Assembly (NCBI GenBank): GCA_036365455.1
Contig: JAWQUS010000017.1
Span: 4,092,001-4,156,000 of the forward strand
Origin: Macrosoma leucophasiata
Lineage: Eukaryota > Arthropoda > Insecta > Lepidoptera > Hedylidae
Length of the DNA: 64,000 nucleotides
Reading direction: 5' to 3'
Part shown: positions 55,060 through 64,000 of the stretch, one piece after another
Numbering within the stretch: position 1 is the first letter of the stretch
How the letters are laid out: the number at the start of each line of letters is the position of its first letter
Made by a program: the position numbers and the translations under genes
Notes under the pieces: model-generated
The model's database searches: none
Seen by the model: the letters and a program-made list of their open reading frames with translations, nothing else
What the model was told of the DNA's origin: nothing

Positions 55060-55830
55060 CGATTGCCAATCCGTCGGCATTACCGCTCTAAATAAACAAT
55101 GCACAATCACTGAAAAGCGAATGCTGAACTCGTATTCAACTCTGATTCAAAGGAGCATTTACATATATGATTATCACACACGTTAATGGTATAGCGCTGC
55201 TGGTTAAAAATGATCACTTGATTGGTATCAGTAAATTGACTTAATGTGTAATGAATAATACACTAAACATGGGGAATATTGATTGCGCGGACACAGTCTG
55301 CTGTTGCCAAATGTCCACATCTTCACTTAGTCACATATTGATAGATGTCTTAGGATTGTCAGGAATATAAAAAATGAATGAAATGCACTGAGTGAGATGT
55401 TAACCTAATTCCAAGAATATTAACAAACTGCAAAAAATTACATTTCATCGTTATGTAAATTTTGCAATGTTTCATTATGGATGGAACTTATTTTGTCAAC
55501 CAAAGACTTGACTAGAGTAAGAACAGGCAGGTACAAGAGTGATGACATTGTGTGTCTGCCTCTTTGTGTACAATGTGTACACAAAAACACATGATACAAT
55601 TTAAAGCTCCAATAAGTGCCGTATTGGGAATTGAAGTGGTTAGAACACGGCAACGAATGCCAATCCATCAGTTTTGCCGTAAATAAACAATTCACAGACC
55701 ATTATTGAAAAGCGCTTCACAGGGATTCAGAGAAACATTTACATAAGAGATTCGTAATCGTGATCGTTAATGGTATAGCTCTGTTTGTTGAGAACGATCG
55801 CGTCGGTTACTGAGATTATTATTTATTTTT
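55060..55830. repeat. Diverged tandem duplication, about 0.6-kb unit
   Basis: GATTGCCAATCCGTCGGCAT ... GTTAATGGTATAGCGCTGCT (55062-55200) recurs as GAATGCCAATCCATCAGTTT ... GTTAATGGTATAGCTCTGTT (55654-55790). Confidence 0.65.
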
Positions 55831-56462
55831 CTTTTATGTTTCATCAAAGTGGCAAACAAGCGATCAGTTCAGTAAATAATTGTTGAGTAATGTAGTTTAT
55901 TAACATCTACATTATTTACTGCATTATTTACACAAAATAAAACACCGGTTTTGAGCTAAAACAAATAGTATTTTTACTTATTTTCCTGCAGCGCTAAGTC
56001 TGAAGTAGTCGTGCAATAACATGAGTACATTTAAATTTTATTGTGCAGACAGTATGTTCCCATTTTCGGGAAAAAAGATTCGGTAACTTATGACCGATAT
56101 AATGTTTAAGCATCGATTTGGGGATTCGTATTGCTGATATCAATGGAAGTTTATTGTGGGAATATATATTTTTTTGTGAAATATGGTGACTGGATACAGA
56201 GGACAGATTTCATGTTGGAATGGTGATGTCATTACATCTTTAGTCTAGTAAGTGAGTGTGCAGCAATTCAGGAACTTATAGACATTTATTGATTATTTTT
56301 TCAGTTATTGTGGTAGTGTGCGGTATCGACTCAACAAATTGGAGATATCCCTTGGCACCTTGTTACTATTCCTCAGTTAATTCGTCATACTATGTGTAAA
56401 ATATTTGATATTAACATAAAATGTATCAACTACATACCTATATATAAAAGAAAAAATCATAT
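55831..56462. other. No gene seen
   Basis: A repeat A scrap at about 55840-55900 (TCAAAGTGGCAAACAAGCGA). The remainder is AT-rich. Confidence 0.4.
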
Positions 56463-56681
56463 ATGATTAATTTATGGTCAGTATTTCTTTGTGATGTAAA
56501 TCCTGCACTATCTGAGGCTACCTTCACGTCATTCCAAGTTTTAACGATACGAGATGCCCACGGGACGCTATTACATAAACACGAAGTATCTGCACACCCA
56601 CACGGCAGATGTGTATCATTAATTTGGCCTCACTCCGACCGTGGGTGGAGCGCGGTATTAGATTCCATAATTGTGTATTAA
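56463..56681 (+). other. 72-codon open frame, protein-like but unrecognised
   Basis: The frame has a mixed, non-repetitive composition (FQVLTIRDAHGTLLHKHEVS, AHPHGRCVSLIWPHSDRGW), is less AT-rich than its surroundings and ends at TAA 56679. No family is recognised. No convincing acceptor or donor was found. It may be a relic of an unidentified element. Confidence 0.25.
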
Positions 56682-56884
56682 GATCCGTCAGACGGTTTGC
56701 TTATGTACAGTACAGGTATGTCTGAAGTCCCACTTGTGCTATGGATATACGTATTGGTGTACAGTAACCTGCCTGGTATCGCATAGATAGCAGATATTAT
56801 ACTCGAGGAGCGGAGTGTCAAATAGGCACGTGGAATGTAAATGTGGAATTTGTGAGATGAATGAGTGCATGATGAACCGGAATA

Positions 56885-56941
56885 TTTGGCGTTCCACGCG
56901 CTCTGTCTATCCCGTAAAAGTCCTGGCATGAAGATACATAT
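56885..56941 (+). mobile_element. 3' terminus of RTE-like LINE, diverged
   Basis: GCGCTCTGTCTATCCCGTAA then GTCCTGGCATGAAGATACAT. Confidence 0.6.
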
Positions 56942-57424
56942 TAACTCGTACAGTCGGAATCTATTATTGGACAGATGTGTGCCAATGTAGCTCGTTTGGA
57001 CCCCAACAGTTTTAATTTATAACCAACAGCTAGCTAACTTCTGAAATACATTTGTCTATTTTCAAATTTAAATTCAATTCAAATTCATACATGTTATGTT
57101 GGTCGCGTCGCGCATAAAAAGGTCCTTCTCCAACTCTCATTAGGCCGGTAATATAACGCGGTATTGGCAGCAGCGTCCCGCGATAAAACTACTACCACGG
57201 GAATATTTTGCTCATACGACGCACAACACTGTTGTGGGTATCTTCGGGAAAGCTTTGTCCAGCTGTGGACGTCTTTGGCTGAAGTGATGATTTGACGATC
57301 AAGCGGCAGATAAATTCGGCAATATATTGGTGCTTATGCCTTCCAGATCCGTGAGTGGTGCTCAACCGCCACTAGTTACCAATTCTTTTTTATTGAAGCT
57401 GTTACCATTTTCGTAATATCTCGA
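56942..57424. other. No gene seen; LINE-tail fragment
   Basis: 57130-57300 holds GGCAGCAGCGTCCCGCGATA (family E) and GTCCAGCTGTGGACGTCTTT, a LINE 3' tail resembling 57740-57785. Confidence 0.45.
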
Positions 57425-57479
57425 TTGATCAGCAGCTTCCTTCTGAAATACATTTGCTTATTCTCAAATTTTGCTATGC

Positions 57480-57785
57480 TTGGAGTTTTTCTGCGAGATC
57501 GAATCAGAAATGAGGAGATCCGCATGAGAACCAAAGTTACCGACATAGTTCACCGGATAGCGAGACTCAAGTGGCAAGAACCAACGGCCATTGGGGCAGA
57601 ACAGTTCTTGAGTGGCGACCGCGTACCGGAAAACGAAGGCTCCCCTCCCACAAGATGGACAGACGATCTGGTGAAGGTCGCGGACAATCGCTGGATGTGG
57701 GCGGCCGCCCATTCGTTGTGGCAATCTTTGGAGGAGGCCTTTGTTCAGTAGTGGACGTCTTTTGACTGAAATGATGATGATGATT
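57480..57785 (+). pseudogene. LINE endonuclease-RT C-terminus with intact tail
   Basis: RIRNEEIRMRTKVTDI, HRIARLKWQ, then, in another frame, RTNGHWGRTVLEWRPRTGKR, and back to PPTRWTDDLVKVADNRWMWA and SLWQSLEEAFVQ. This is the C-terminal block of a common lepidopteran LINE. Two compensating frameshifts lie near 57573 and 57640. The 3' tail GTAGTGGACGTCTTTTGACT ends in (ATG)n at about 57770. Confidence 0.82.
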
Positions 57786-58325
57786 CTCAAATTTAAATGA
57801 TATAATACATGTCGTGTCGCGCATAAAACGACCCTTCTCCTACGGTTTATGAAACAATACTTCATTTTAATATCCGTCGTTAATTATTTGCAAGAGACAC
57901 GTCCCGTAGTTTGTGTTTCAACTTTGTTTTGCGAAACTCGGACGAGCCTTCCATTATTCAGCAGTCACTTGTATCGTTTTGTATTACAATGTATGAATTC
58001 GGGAATATTGTATGGACTTGAAGCGAGGACATAAGTTAGAATTACGTTTTAACTTCGTTTTGTTTACTGTTTACGGGTTTTGTGTGCTCAGTAGCTTATT
58101 GACATACTAATATAAGACACAATGTTAAGTAACTTCATGTTTGCGTTTCTGTGTAGGGAGAATCGGGGGTGTACTCGTATTTAATTCGTACATAATATAT
58201 TATCTACATAGGAATTTTACGATGAATATCCTCCATTCGCCAGTTATCTACTTACATTTTTTTTAACTGGCCCCTATTACACAGTATCTTTCTCGCAGTG
58301 GGACCTGGTGGTAACACGACCTTTT
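57786..58325. other. No gene seen
   Basis: 57790-57845 repeats part of 57055-57125 (ATTTAAA.., CATGT.GTCGCGTCGCGCATAAAA), again a local duplication. Otherwise AT-rich. Confidence 0.4.
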
Positions 58326-58550
58326 TTATGCCACGAATTGACAAACAAGCATGTAATTCACAATGATGGCAAGTGAATATTGTAATCTAGAAATATCTAG
58401 CTAAAAACCGGTGAATTCAATGTAGATGCGTTGCCGCCCCTGAATTCAGTTGTTTTGCCACTGTGATAGTTATAACAGGGCCATATTTGGTGGGAGATAC
58501 ATTAGGTATGTCATCGTGCTCCTATTCTTGGAACTCTACCACAAATTCGG
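58326..58550 (-). repeat. Diverged repeat A
   Basis: TTGACAAACAAGCATGTAAT, TGTAGATGCGTTGCCGCCCC, CACTGTGATAGTTATAACAG. Confidence 0.6.
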
Positions 58551-59044
58551 TATAAACATGTTTTTGGGTTGCCTAGATGATGAATCCGTAACAAATGAAT
58601 GTGTTAAGTTTTTGGTGTAAAGTTGTAGGTAATTATTTATTATCCTTCTACCGTCATATGACATCATATCGACCTAAAGCAGACGTAGGCCGCAGCATTA
58701 GTGGCGTATGGCTTCAGAAGCCGCTCATCCACTTAGCGTCAGTCCTCGCGCTTACTTACCTATGTTTTATGGCTTGTTGCCGAGCTGTCGGCTAATTGTA
58801 TTGCAGGTTCGATTGGTGATCCCGTTTCAATGACTTGCTCTTGATTGCTACTTAGTCGCATGTGCCTGAACTACCTCAGAAAAGGTTCACACTGAAAACG
58901 AATCTTCGTTCTTTCCCTCGATATAGGCGAAATCTAAGAATAAGGACTTTGTTGACTAAGCTTGAAGCTTTCACTGGTGGTAGAATTCCAGCGTACCACC
59001 GCGTTATTTTATCTCCTTCTCCCAAACGTAAGATCTCAATACTA

Positions 59045-59291
59045 AGCCTGGGTTGCACCAAGATATTCGTTAAAGTTATTGTTACTGTTCACATCCTTGC
59101 CTAACCCAGACTGAGTATTGAAAACTTACATTTGGCAGGAGATAAATTAGGTAACGCGATGGTACCTCTACACTGAAATTCTACCACCAGTGAAAGCTTC
59201 TCTAACTTTAACAGATTTCTCTAAGTTAGAGAAAGATGTGAAATGTTACAATAACTTTAACTTTAATAAATATCTTGTCGCAACCAAGGCT
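59045..59291. mobile_element. MITE with TA duplication, containing a repeat A scrap
   Basis: AGCCTGGGTTGCACCAAGAT, then TAAAGTTATTGTTAC, against the inverse ATAAATATCTTGTCGCAACC, then AAGGCT; TA on both flanks. About 100 bp of repeat-A end (GGTAACGCGATGGTACCTC, CTACCACCAGTGAAAG) is inserted inside. A TA target suggests Tc1/mariner-type mobilisation. Confidence 0.65.
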
Positions 59292-59480
59292 TAGTTAGAT
59301 GGTAATGTGTGACCCTGTAATTTCTTTCATAGACGCCTAAACAGCTTGGGGAGTGGGAACACATTTGCATTTAAATCTCTGTTTTTTTTGTGTTGATGTA
59401 TAAAGGCTGCAGTATGTACATGAAACATGCTTGTTTGCACCAACTACATGCTTGCGTGCCATGTTCATTACACGAAAAAG
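59292..59480 (+). repeat. Diverged repeat A
   Basis: ATGGTAATGTGTGACCCTGT, ACATTTGCATTTAAATCTCT, CATGCTTGTTTGCACCAACT. Confidence 0.55.
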
Positions 59481-60261
59481 GTCCAAAATTTTACCCATAT
59501 TCCCCGCACTGTTCCGTGTTTGCCGATTACTAAATTTTACAAGTTGAAAATAAAACAATTTTACATGCGTATTTTATTCAAGCAATTAACTTCAACCATT
59601 TTTCTTCTGAATTTAATTTTGTTTGTGAACTGAAACAACTATCGCAATTCCGTTTTTCAGTAAAATATTTTATAAACTACTCACGCGGATGGACGGTAAA
59701 TAGTTCCGAGCACGGAAGGTTATAAAAATTCATTAATATTTAAAATGAAAGTTACTTTACTTCACGTCTTTATTCCCATAAAGGCTACGTCAGTGGTAGA
59801 TAGCGAGCCTATTGAACTTGTGCATTTTATCAGAGAGAGATTGGCATGTTATCAGACTCCAACGGTGTCTTTTGCGATTTCCATAGTCCAATGGCAAAAC
59901 ACAGAACTTATTGATTCGTCATGTCATTGTATGGCTGTCCGTCAGTCAGTCAATTTCATGTGATATGATAAAAAAGTAGTGATTCCATACCTGGGAAACA
60001 TTCCTATTCTTTGTTAATTTATTATCTTACGCGAGCCCGCCCGCGAACTCAAACACAATGTCATTTATAAAAAAAATACGTAAATAATACCTGTGTCGTG
60101 GGTGCCGTTATACACATACAACACATACACAAACACCCAAACAAATAACTATAGACCATACAAATATTTGTCCAAAATTCAATAATTATTCATATCATTT
60201 ATTTCAAATTGGTCTACAAGGACACTTTTGCATTGTCGGGTTATAAGCTACCTAGAGATAA
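59481..60261. other. No gene seen; SINE S3 tail scrap
   Basis: 60095-60175 (GTGTCGTGGGTGCCGTTATA, ACACACAAACACCC) matches the tail of the SINE at 20800-20965. The frame 59745-59963 is unrecognised. Confidence 0.4.
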
Positions 60262-60446
60262 TCTTAATATATATAAATCTCGTGTCACAATGTTTGTCCT
60301 CAATGGACTCCTAAACCATTTAACCGATTATAATAAAATTCGCACACCATGTGCAGTTCGATCCAACTTGAGAGATAGGATAGCTTACATTACGCTATGA
60401 CTAACAGGAGCAGAGCAGCGCGGGCGAAGCTGGGGCGGGCCGCTAG
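60262..60446 (+). mobile_element. 185-bp Helitron-like element, copy 3
   Basis: A|TCTTAATATATATAAATCTC ... GGGCGGGCCGCTAG|T, identical length and near-identical sequence to the tandem pair at 3945-4314. Confidence 0.85.
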
Positions 60447-61019
60447 TGACTTATAATAACAATCCAATAGGTATTAATAAATACCAATTTAGTAATTTAT
60501 ACCTTCTCAGTATTGACTGCACTTTGAATTCTGCCAAGTGAATAACCTTTATCATGACGACCAAATTCCTTATTTCTCAGTTTCTTTTGAAATGGGGCAA
60601 TGTAGAATTTGTAAATAATTGATGCTTTCCATATTACACAAAATTGTTTAGTTTCTATTTAATAGATTATGTGTTTTTGATTATTATTAGTGGTTATTCA
60701 ATCCAGTTTAGTTTTAAAAAAAAATCACGATGCAAGAGTGCTCTCCAGGAGCCTAATTATATGAAATAAATGAATAAACTGAATAAATAATTATAATTAA
60801 CCGATACGTGAATCATCAAATTTTTCAATTCTTTCATAGAAGAAAATGAAAAATCTGTTCGTCGTAAGTCATAGTCATTCACTTAACAGAGTTCCAAGTG
60901 CAGGCACAACTGAGAAGAACTCCGCTACCCAACAAACTCAGCGTGTTGCTCTTTTGTCAAAACCTTAGATTTAATACAATATTATTTAATAGAATAAAGA
61001 TAATGTGAACGTCCAATGG
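60447..61019. other. No gene seen
   Basis: AT-rich, no recognised feature. Confidence 0.4.
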
Positions 61020-61198
61020 CATATCAATATTTGCATATAAACACATACGCAAGTACCCATCAACAGCTTAATATCGTGATAGAAAATAACACCCGTAAAT
61101 CACAACAGACTAGTCCCCACAATCAGTCCCGGTGCGGGGATCGAACCCACCCTTCGAATCAAACGGTCGTCTCATACCGCTGGACCAACTGGGTCGAG
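61020..61198 (-). mobile_element. tRNA-derived SINE (family S3)
   Basis: Minus strand CCCAGTTGGTCCAGCGGTAT, GTGGGTTCGATCCCCGCACC, then GGGACTGATTGTGGGGACTA and GGTGTTATTTTCTATCACGA. It shares the head of 20800-20965. Confidence 0.75.
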
Positions 61199-61234
61199 TT
61201 ATGTAAACAAGTTACAAGTCTTAATGAAAAAAGA

Positions 61235-61284
61235 CCTCAACAGAGGCTCCTCTTTATGACAGAACCAAGGAGACTCTGTTGAGG
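61235..61284. repeat. 17-bp hairpin with one mismatch
   Basis: CCTCAACAGAGGCTCCT (61235-61251) pairs with AGGAGACTCTGTTGAGG (61268-61284) around a 16-nt loop; flanking AAAAGA/TTTTCT partly extends the stem. Confidence 0.8.
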
Positions 61285-61289
61285 TTTTC

Positions 61290-61790
61290 TGTTTACTTCA
61301 TTTCATCATAGCTCTATAATTTTTTCACAGCATTTTACCCAGCGGACAATATTTCACGGCATTTTTCTTCCACATTGAATATGCAAAGTGATGTCTAACC
61401 GTCTGAACGCTTGCTTGGGTTTCTGATTTTTTTTTTCATCCGTCTTCATTTACATTACAAGGTTATCAATTTGAATTGTCGCTTCGAATGTAACTGAATC
61501 GTGGAACAAGCGGGCGTGAAATGTTATATGTTTATTGTACACGGCTGTTTATTCGTTTTGAGTGTTCCGGATCTCTTAAGGTCAAAGAAGAACCGTTATA
61601 GGATGACTCGTGGTTTTTTCTGTCAAAACTAATTTAGTGATTTAGTTTAGGATTATGCTAACATTTCTATGTAGAATCGTAGGTACATAGATCTACTTAA
61701 ACAACTACACAAAAGGATTTTATTTCTTAATACTGAACGGAATTAAACACAGTACAGGAAGAAAATAATATGTAAACGTATATAATAGAA
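61290..61790. other. No gene seen
   Basis: AT-rich, no recognised feature. Confidence 0.4.
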
Positions 61791-62150
61791 GCGCGCATGG
61801 CCCTGCGGCTGGTGTAGATCATTAGCGATCAACACGGTTAAGCACTACGGGCGCGGTCGGGTAATGTAATGGGTGACCGCTAGTGGCAAATTAAATGCGC
61901 GTTTCCGTGCTTCGGAGGGCACGTTAAGCCGTCGGTCCCGGTTGCTATCGATAGATAGCAGTCGTTAAACCTTCTCGGAGGCCTTATGGGCGGTTTGAAA
62001 AGATCCGACAGCGGGTTGGCCACTAACCCATCCACCTTCACCAATCCGCATTGGAGCAGCGCGGTGGAGTAAGCTCCAGGCCTCCCCCTAAAAAGGGGAG
62101 AGACTCGTGCTCAGCAGTGGGACGTATAATGGGTTGCCATTATTATTATT
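61791..62150 (+). mobile_element. 5S rRNA-derived SINE (SINE3-like), full length
   Basis: Head GCGCGCATGGCCCTGCGGCT; GGTTAAGC at 61836-61843, CGGGCGCGGT at 61848-61857 and ATGGGTGACCGC at 61869-61880 match box A, intermediate element and box C of the 5S rRNA internal promoter in order and spacing. The body (TTTCCGTGCTTCGGAGGGCA, ATCGATAGATAGCAGTCGTT) and 3' end CAGCAGTGGGACGTATAATG with (ATT)n follow. The RNA would be made by polymerase III with TFIIIA-type control; that is known for the class and inferred here. Confidence 0.85.
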
Positions 62151-62199
62151 TCACTCATTTATTTTTGAAATTAATTTTATATTTTTTTACATATATAAA

Positions 62200-64000
62200 T
62201 ATCTAAAACAAATATATATATAAAAAAATAAAAAATAGCTTGCCGCCGGCAGCGGGAACAGGATCCAAGCTACCGGTGGTTAGGGACGCAGAGAGAGGAA
62301 TCTCCTCAGTATTCGTGCCGTATCAAGTAGCACTGCCTTCTGCATCAGGCCCTTGACCCAGCCGCCCAACGTGAGCCTCATAAGGTGTTGGTCGAGGCTC
62401 TTGGCGATAAGGCCATTCACCGAGACGACTATCGGTACAATGATCGCCGAATCCACATGCCACATGCCGACAATCTCGTGAGCTAGGTCCAGATATTTTA
62501 ATTCCTTATCCTTTTCAGCTTTCACGAGATTCTCGTCATGGGGGATGGTGACGTCGACGATCACTGCACGGCGCTCCGTTCGATCTATCAGCACTATATC
62601 AGGCTTGTTAGCAACAATGGTCCTGTCAGTGATGATAGATCGATCCCAGTACAGTGTGATACGATCATTCTCGAGAACTGGGTCGGGCACATACCTGTAG
62701 TATGGCACTTCCTCGACCACCAAATCATATTTCAAAGCAAGTTGCTGGTGTATGATCCTGGCTACTTGGTTGTGTCTATGCAGATATTCACCATTAGCCA
62801 GACTTGAACAGCCGGACACTATATGTCTGAGAGATTCACCGGGACGGTGGCACGCCCGACATATGTCAGCCGTACCGTCTTTCAGAATATACTTCCGGTA
62901 GTTATTAGTCATGACTACTTTGTCCATAATCGCAAAGACAAAACCTTCAGTTTCCCCGAAGAGGTCACCGAATCGTAGCCAGGAAACCGATGCAAGAAAA
63001 TTATCATCGGGCCCATGGAGGGCCCGGTAGAAGCGGCCATGAAGCTCCTTGCTTTGCCATACAGTCTTGCGGTCGTTGGTCGTGAGTACCGCAGGTCTGC
63101 GCCAGTTCTCTTTAGCCAATGAAAGGGGAGTGAGTCCGTTGTCGACCGCCACCACATCCTGATGCATTTTTCCCTCTGCACAAAGAAAATAGTCTCTTAG
63201 ACTGCACACCTCGCGGTTATGCAGGGTCCTGGCGTTAAGGAAGCCTCGGCCCCCACATCGCCGCGAGATGTACAGTCTCATAACTGACGAGCGCGGGTGG
63301 TGCATCCGGTATGTATCAGTAGAGAGCGGACTCGCCTGTCTAGGGCATCTAAGTCAGCCTGAGTCCATCTGAGTATGCCGAAGGAGTAGAGCAGGACCGG
63401 CATGACCCAGCCGTTGAAGGCACGCACCTTATTACCTCCTGACAAAAGACTTTTGAGAACTTTTCTCAGGCGGCCAAAGAAACGGCCAACGACTGTCTCA
63501 TCTCGGCCCCGCAGATGCCTAAGGCCTCCGACATACCCAAGTACTTATAGGTGTCGGATGCGGAGAGTGAGCGGAACGGAATGGAACCTGGGGGTTGGAA
63601 TCCCTCAGATTCCATTATCTGTCGTCGTTGTACATGCATAACTGCACACTTTTCGATTCCAAATTCCATTCTGATTGCACTACAAAAGTTTTCAGTGATC
63701 TTCAGTAGTTCTGTCAGTTGCGAATTATTAGAACCGAACAATTTCAAGTCATCCATGTATAATAAGTGAGATATCGCCTGCCCATTTCTACGTAGCCGAT
63801 AGCCAAGCCCCGAAGCCTCTAGTAATGTACTTAGAGGATTCAAGGCTAGGCAAAACCATAATGGGCTCAAGCTGTCTCCTTGGAATATACTCCTAGAGAT
63901 ATTTACAGGTTCGCCGGCCCCCAGAGCCGTTCGAGATGCTGGACAGAGGAGAACCGTTCTCCACTGCGACATACATGTCTGCAAGTGGGTCCGTATGGAA
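62200..64000 (-). pseudogene. R4/Dong-like LINE (copy 2), running off the window
   Basis: Encodes RT then a restriction-like endonuclease. From the window end: LQTCMSQWRTV, SIFQGDSLSPLWFCLALNPL, LLYMDDLKLF, GIEKCAVMHVQRRQ; a frameshift near 63485 and another near 63310; then GGRGFLNARTLHNREVC, the zinc motif CRACHRPGESLRHIVSGC, the nuclease core KPDIVLIDRTERRAVIVDV (PD...D, expected catalytic acids present) and a C-terminus ending RFLSLRP at 62280. An AT-rich 3' UTR reaches about 62155 and abuts the (TAA)n tail of the 5S-derived SINE. It is longer at the 3' end than copy 1 and lacks copy 1's retroposon insertion. Confidence 0.88.

Noticed and set aside
61836..61880. Functional 5S rRNA gene
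   Set aside because: Only the internal promoter region matches; the 5' and 3' parts of 5S rRNA are replaced by unrelated SINE sequence.

Overview
This window looks like lepidopteran (moth or butterfly) nuclear DNA. It is AT-rich and has no operons, ribosome binding sites or dense long genes. It is packed with repeats typical of Lepidoptera: tRNA-derived SINEs ending in the GCCTACCCCTTCGGGG...GCGTGAAGTTACG block, a dispersed repeat carrying TTTACTGGTGGTAGAGCTC at one end, (GTCT)n Helitron-like elements, short non-autonomous Helitrons ending in CTAG, RTE-like and R4/Dong-like LINEs, and many MITEs. I find no complete host gene. The best host-gene candidate is one 78-nt exon at 36779-36856 (+), so the window could lie inside a large intron. 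A gene-poor region such as the W chromosome or pericentromere is equally possible.

Layout. 0-5 kb: a truncated THAP-domain start beside a CRE-core palindrome, then three Helitron-like elements head to tail. 5.2-6.8 kb: a tandem array of unknown sequence. 8-10.8 kb: SINE, (GTCT)n element and an 8-bp-TSD MITE. 11.25-15.02 kb: a decayed Helitron (A|TC...CTAG|T borders) with PIF1-like helicase pieces, itself invaded by a 978-bp tRNA-containing foldback element, an unidentified segment and a 513-bp MITE with 16-bp TIRs. 15.8-17.5 kb: a worn repeat array. 18.6-20.2 kb: an RTE-like reverse transcriptase pseudogene. 20-32 kb: SINEs, MITEs, a perfect 22-bp hairpin, tRNA foldback elements and a triplicated unit. 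33.5-35.4 kb: an R4/Dong-like LINE interrupted by a tRNA foldback element. 36.95-39.37 kb: nested inverted-repeat elements. 39.5-46 kb: duplicated AT-rich DNA, a GC-rich MITE, 5S-rRNA-derived SINEs and a 121-bp satellite. 46.8-49.1 kb: a long inverted duplication. 49-62 kb: LINE relics, SINEs and MITEs. 61.8-64 kb: a 5S-derived SINE abutting a second R4/Dong-like LINE that runs off the window.

Two things stand out. First, a retroposon family with a tRNA-like core and a 308-bp unit occurs in at least four insertions whose 5' part is inverted at the same A-rich site. Each is bracketed by a different 10-13 bp target duplication ending in T or TT(T). One occurs as a near-trimer, and for one the uninterrupted site is present at 62.9 kb. 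Second, a SINE has a head that matches the internal promoter region of 5S rRNA (SINE3-like), a (TAA)n tail, and one 5'-truncated copy with a 13-bp target duplication. Family names rest on recognition from memory; no database search was possible.
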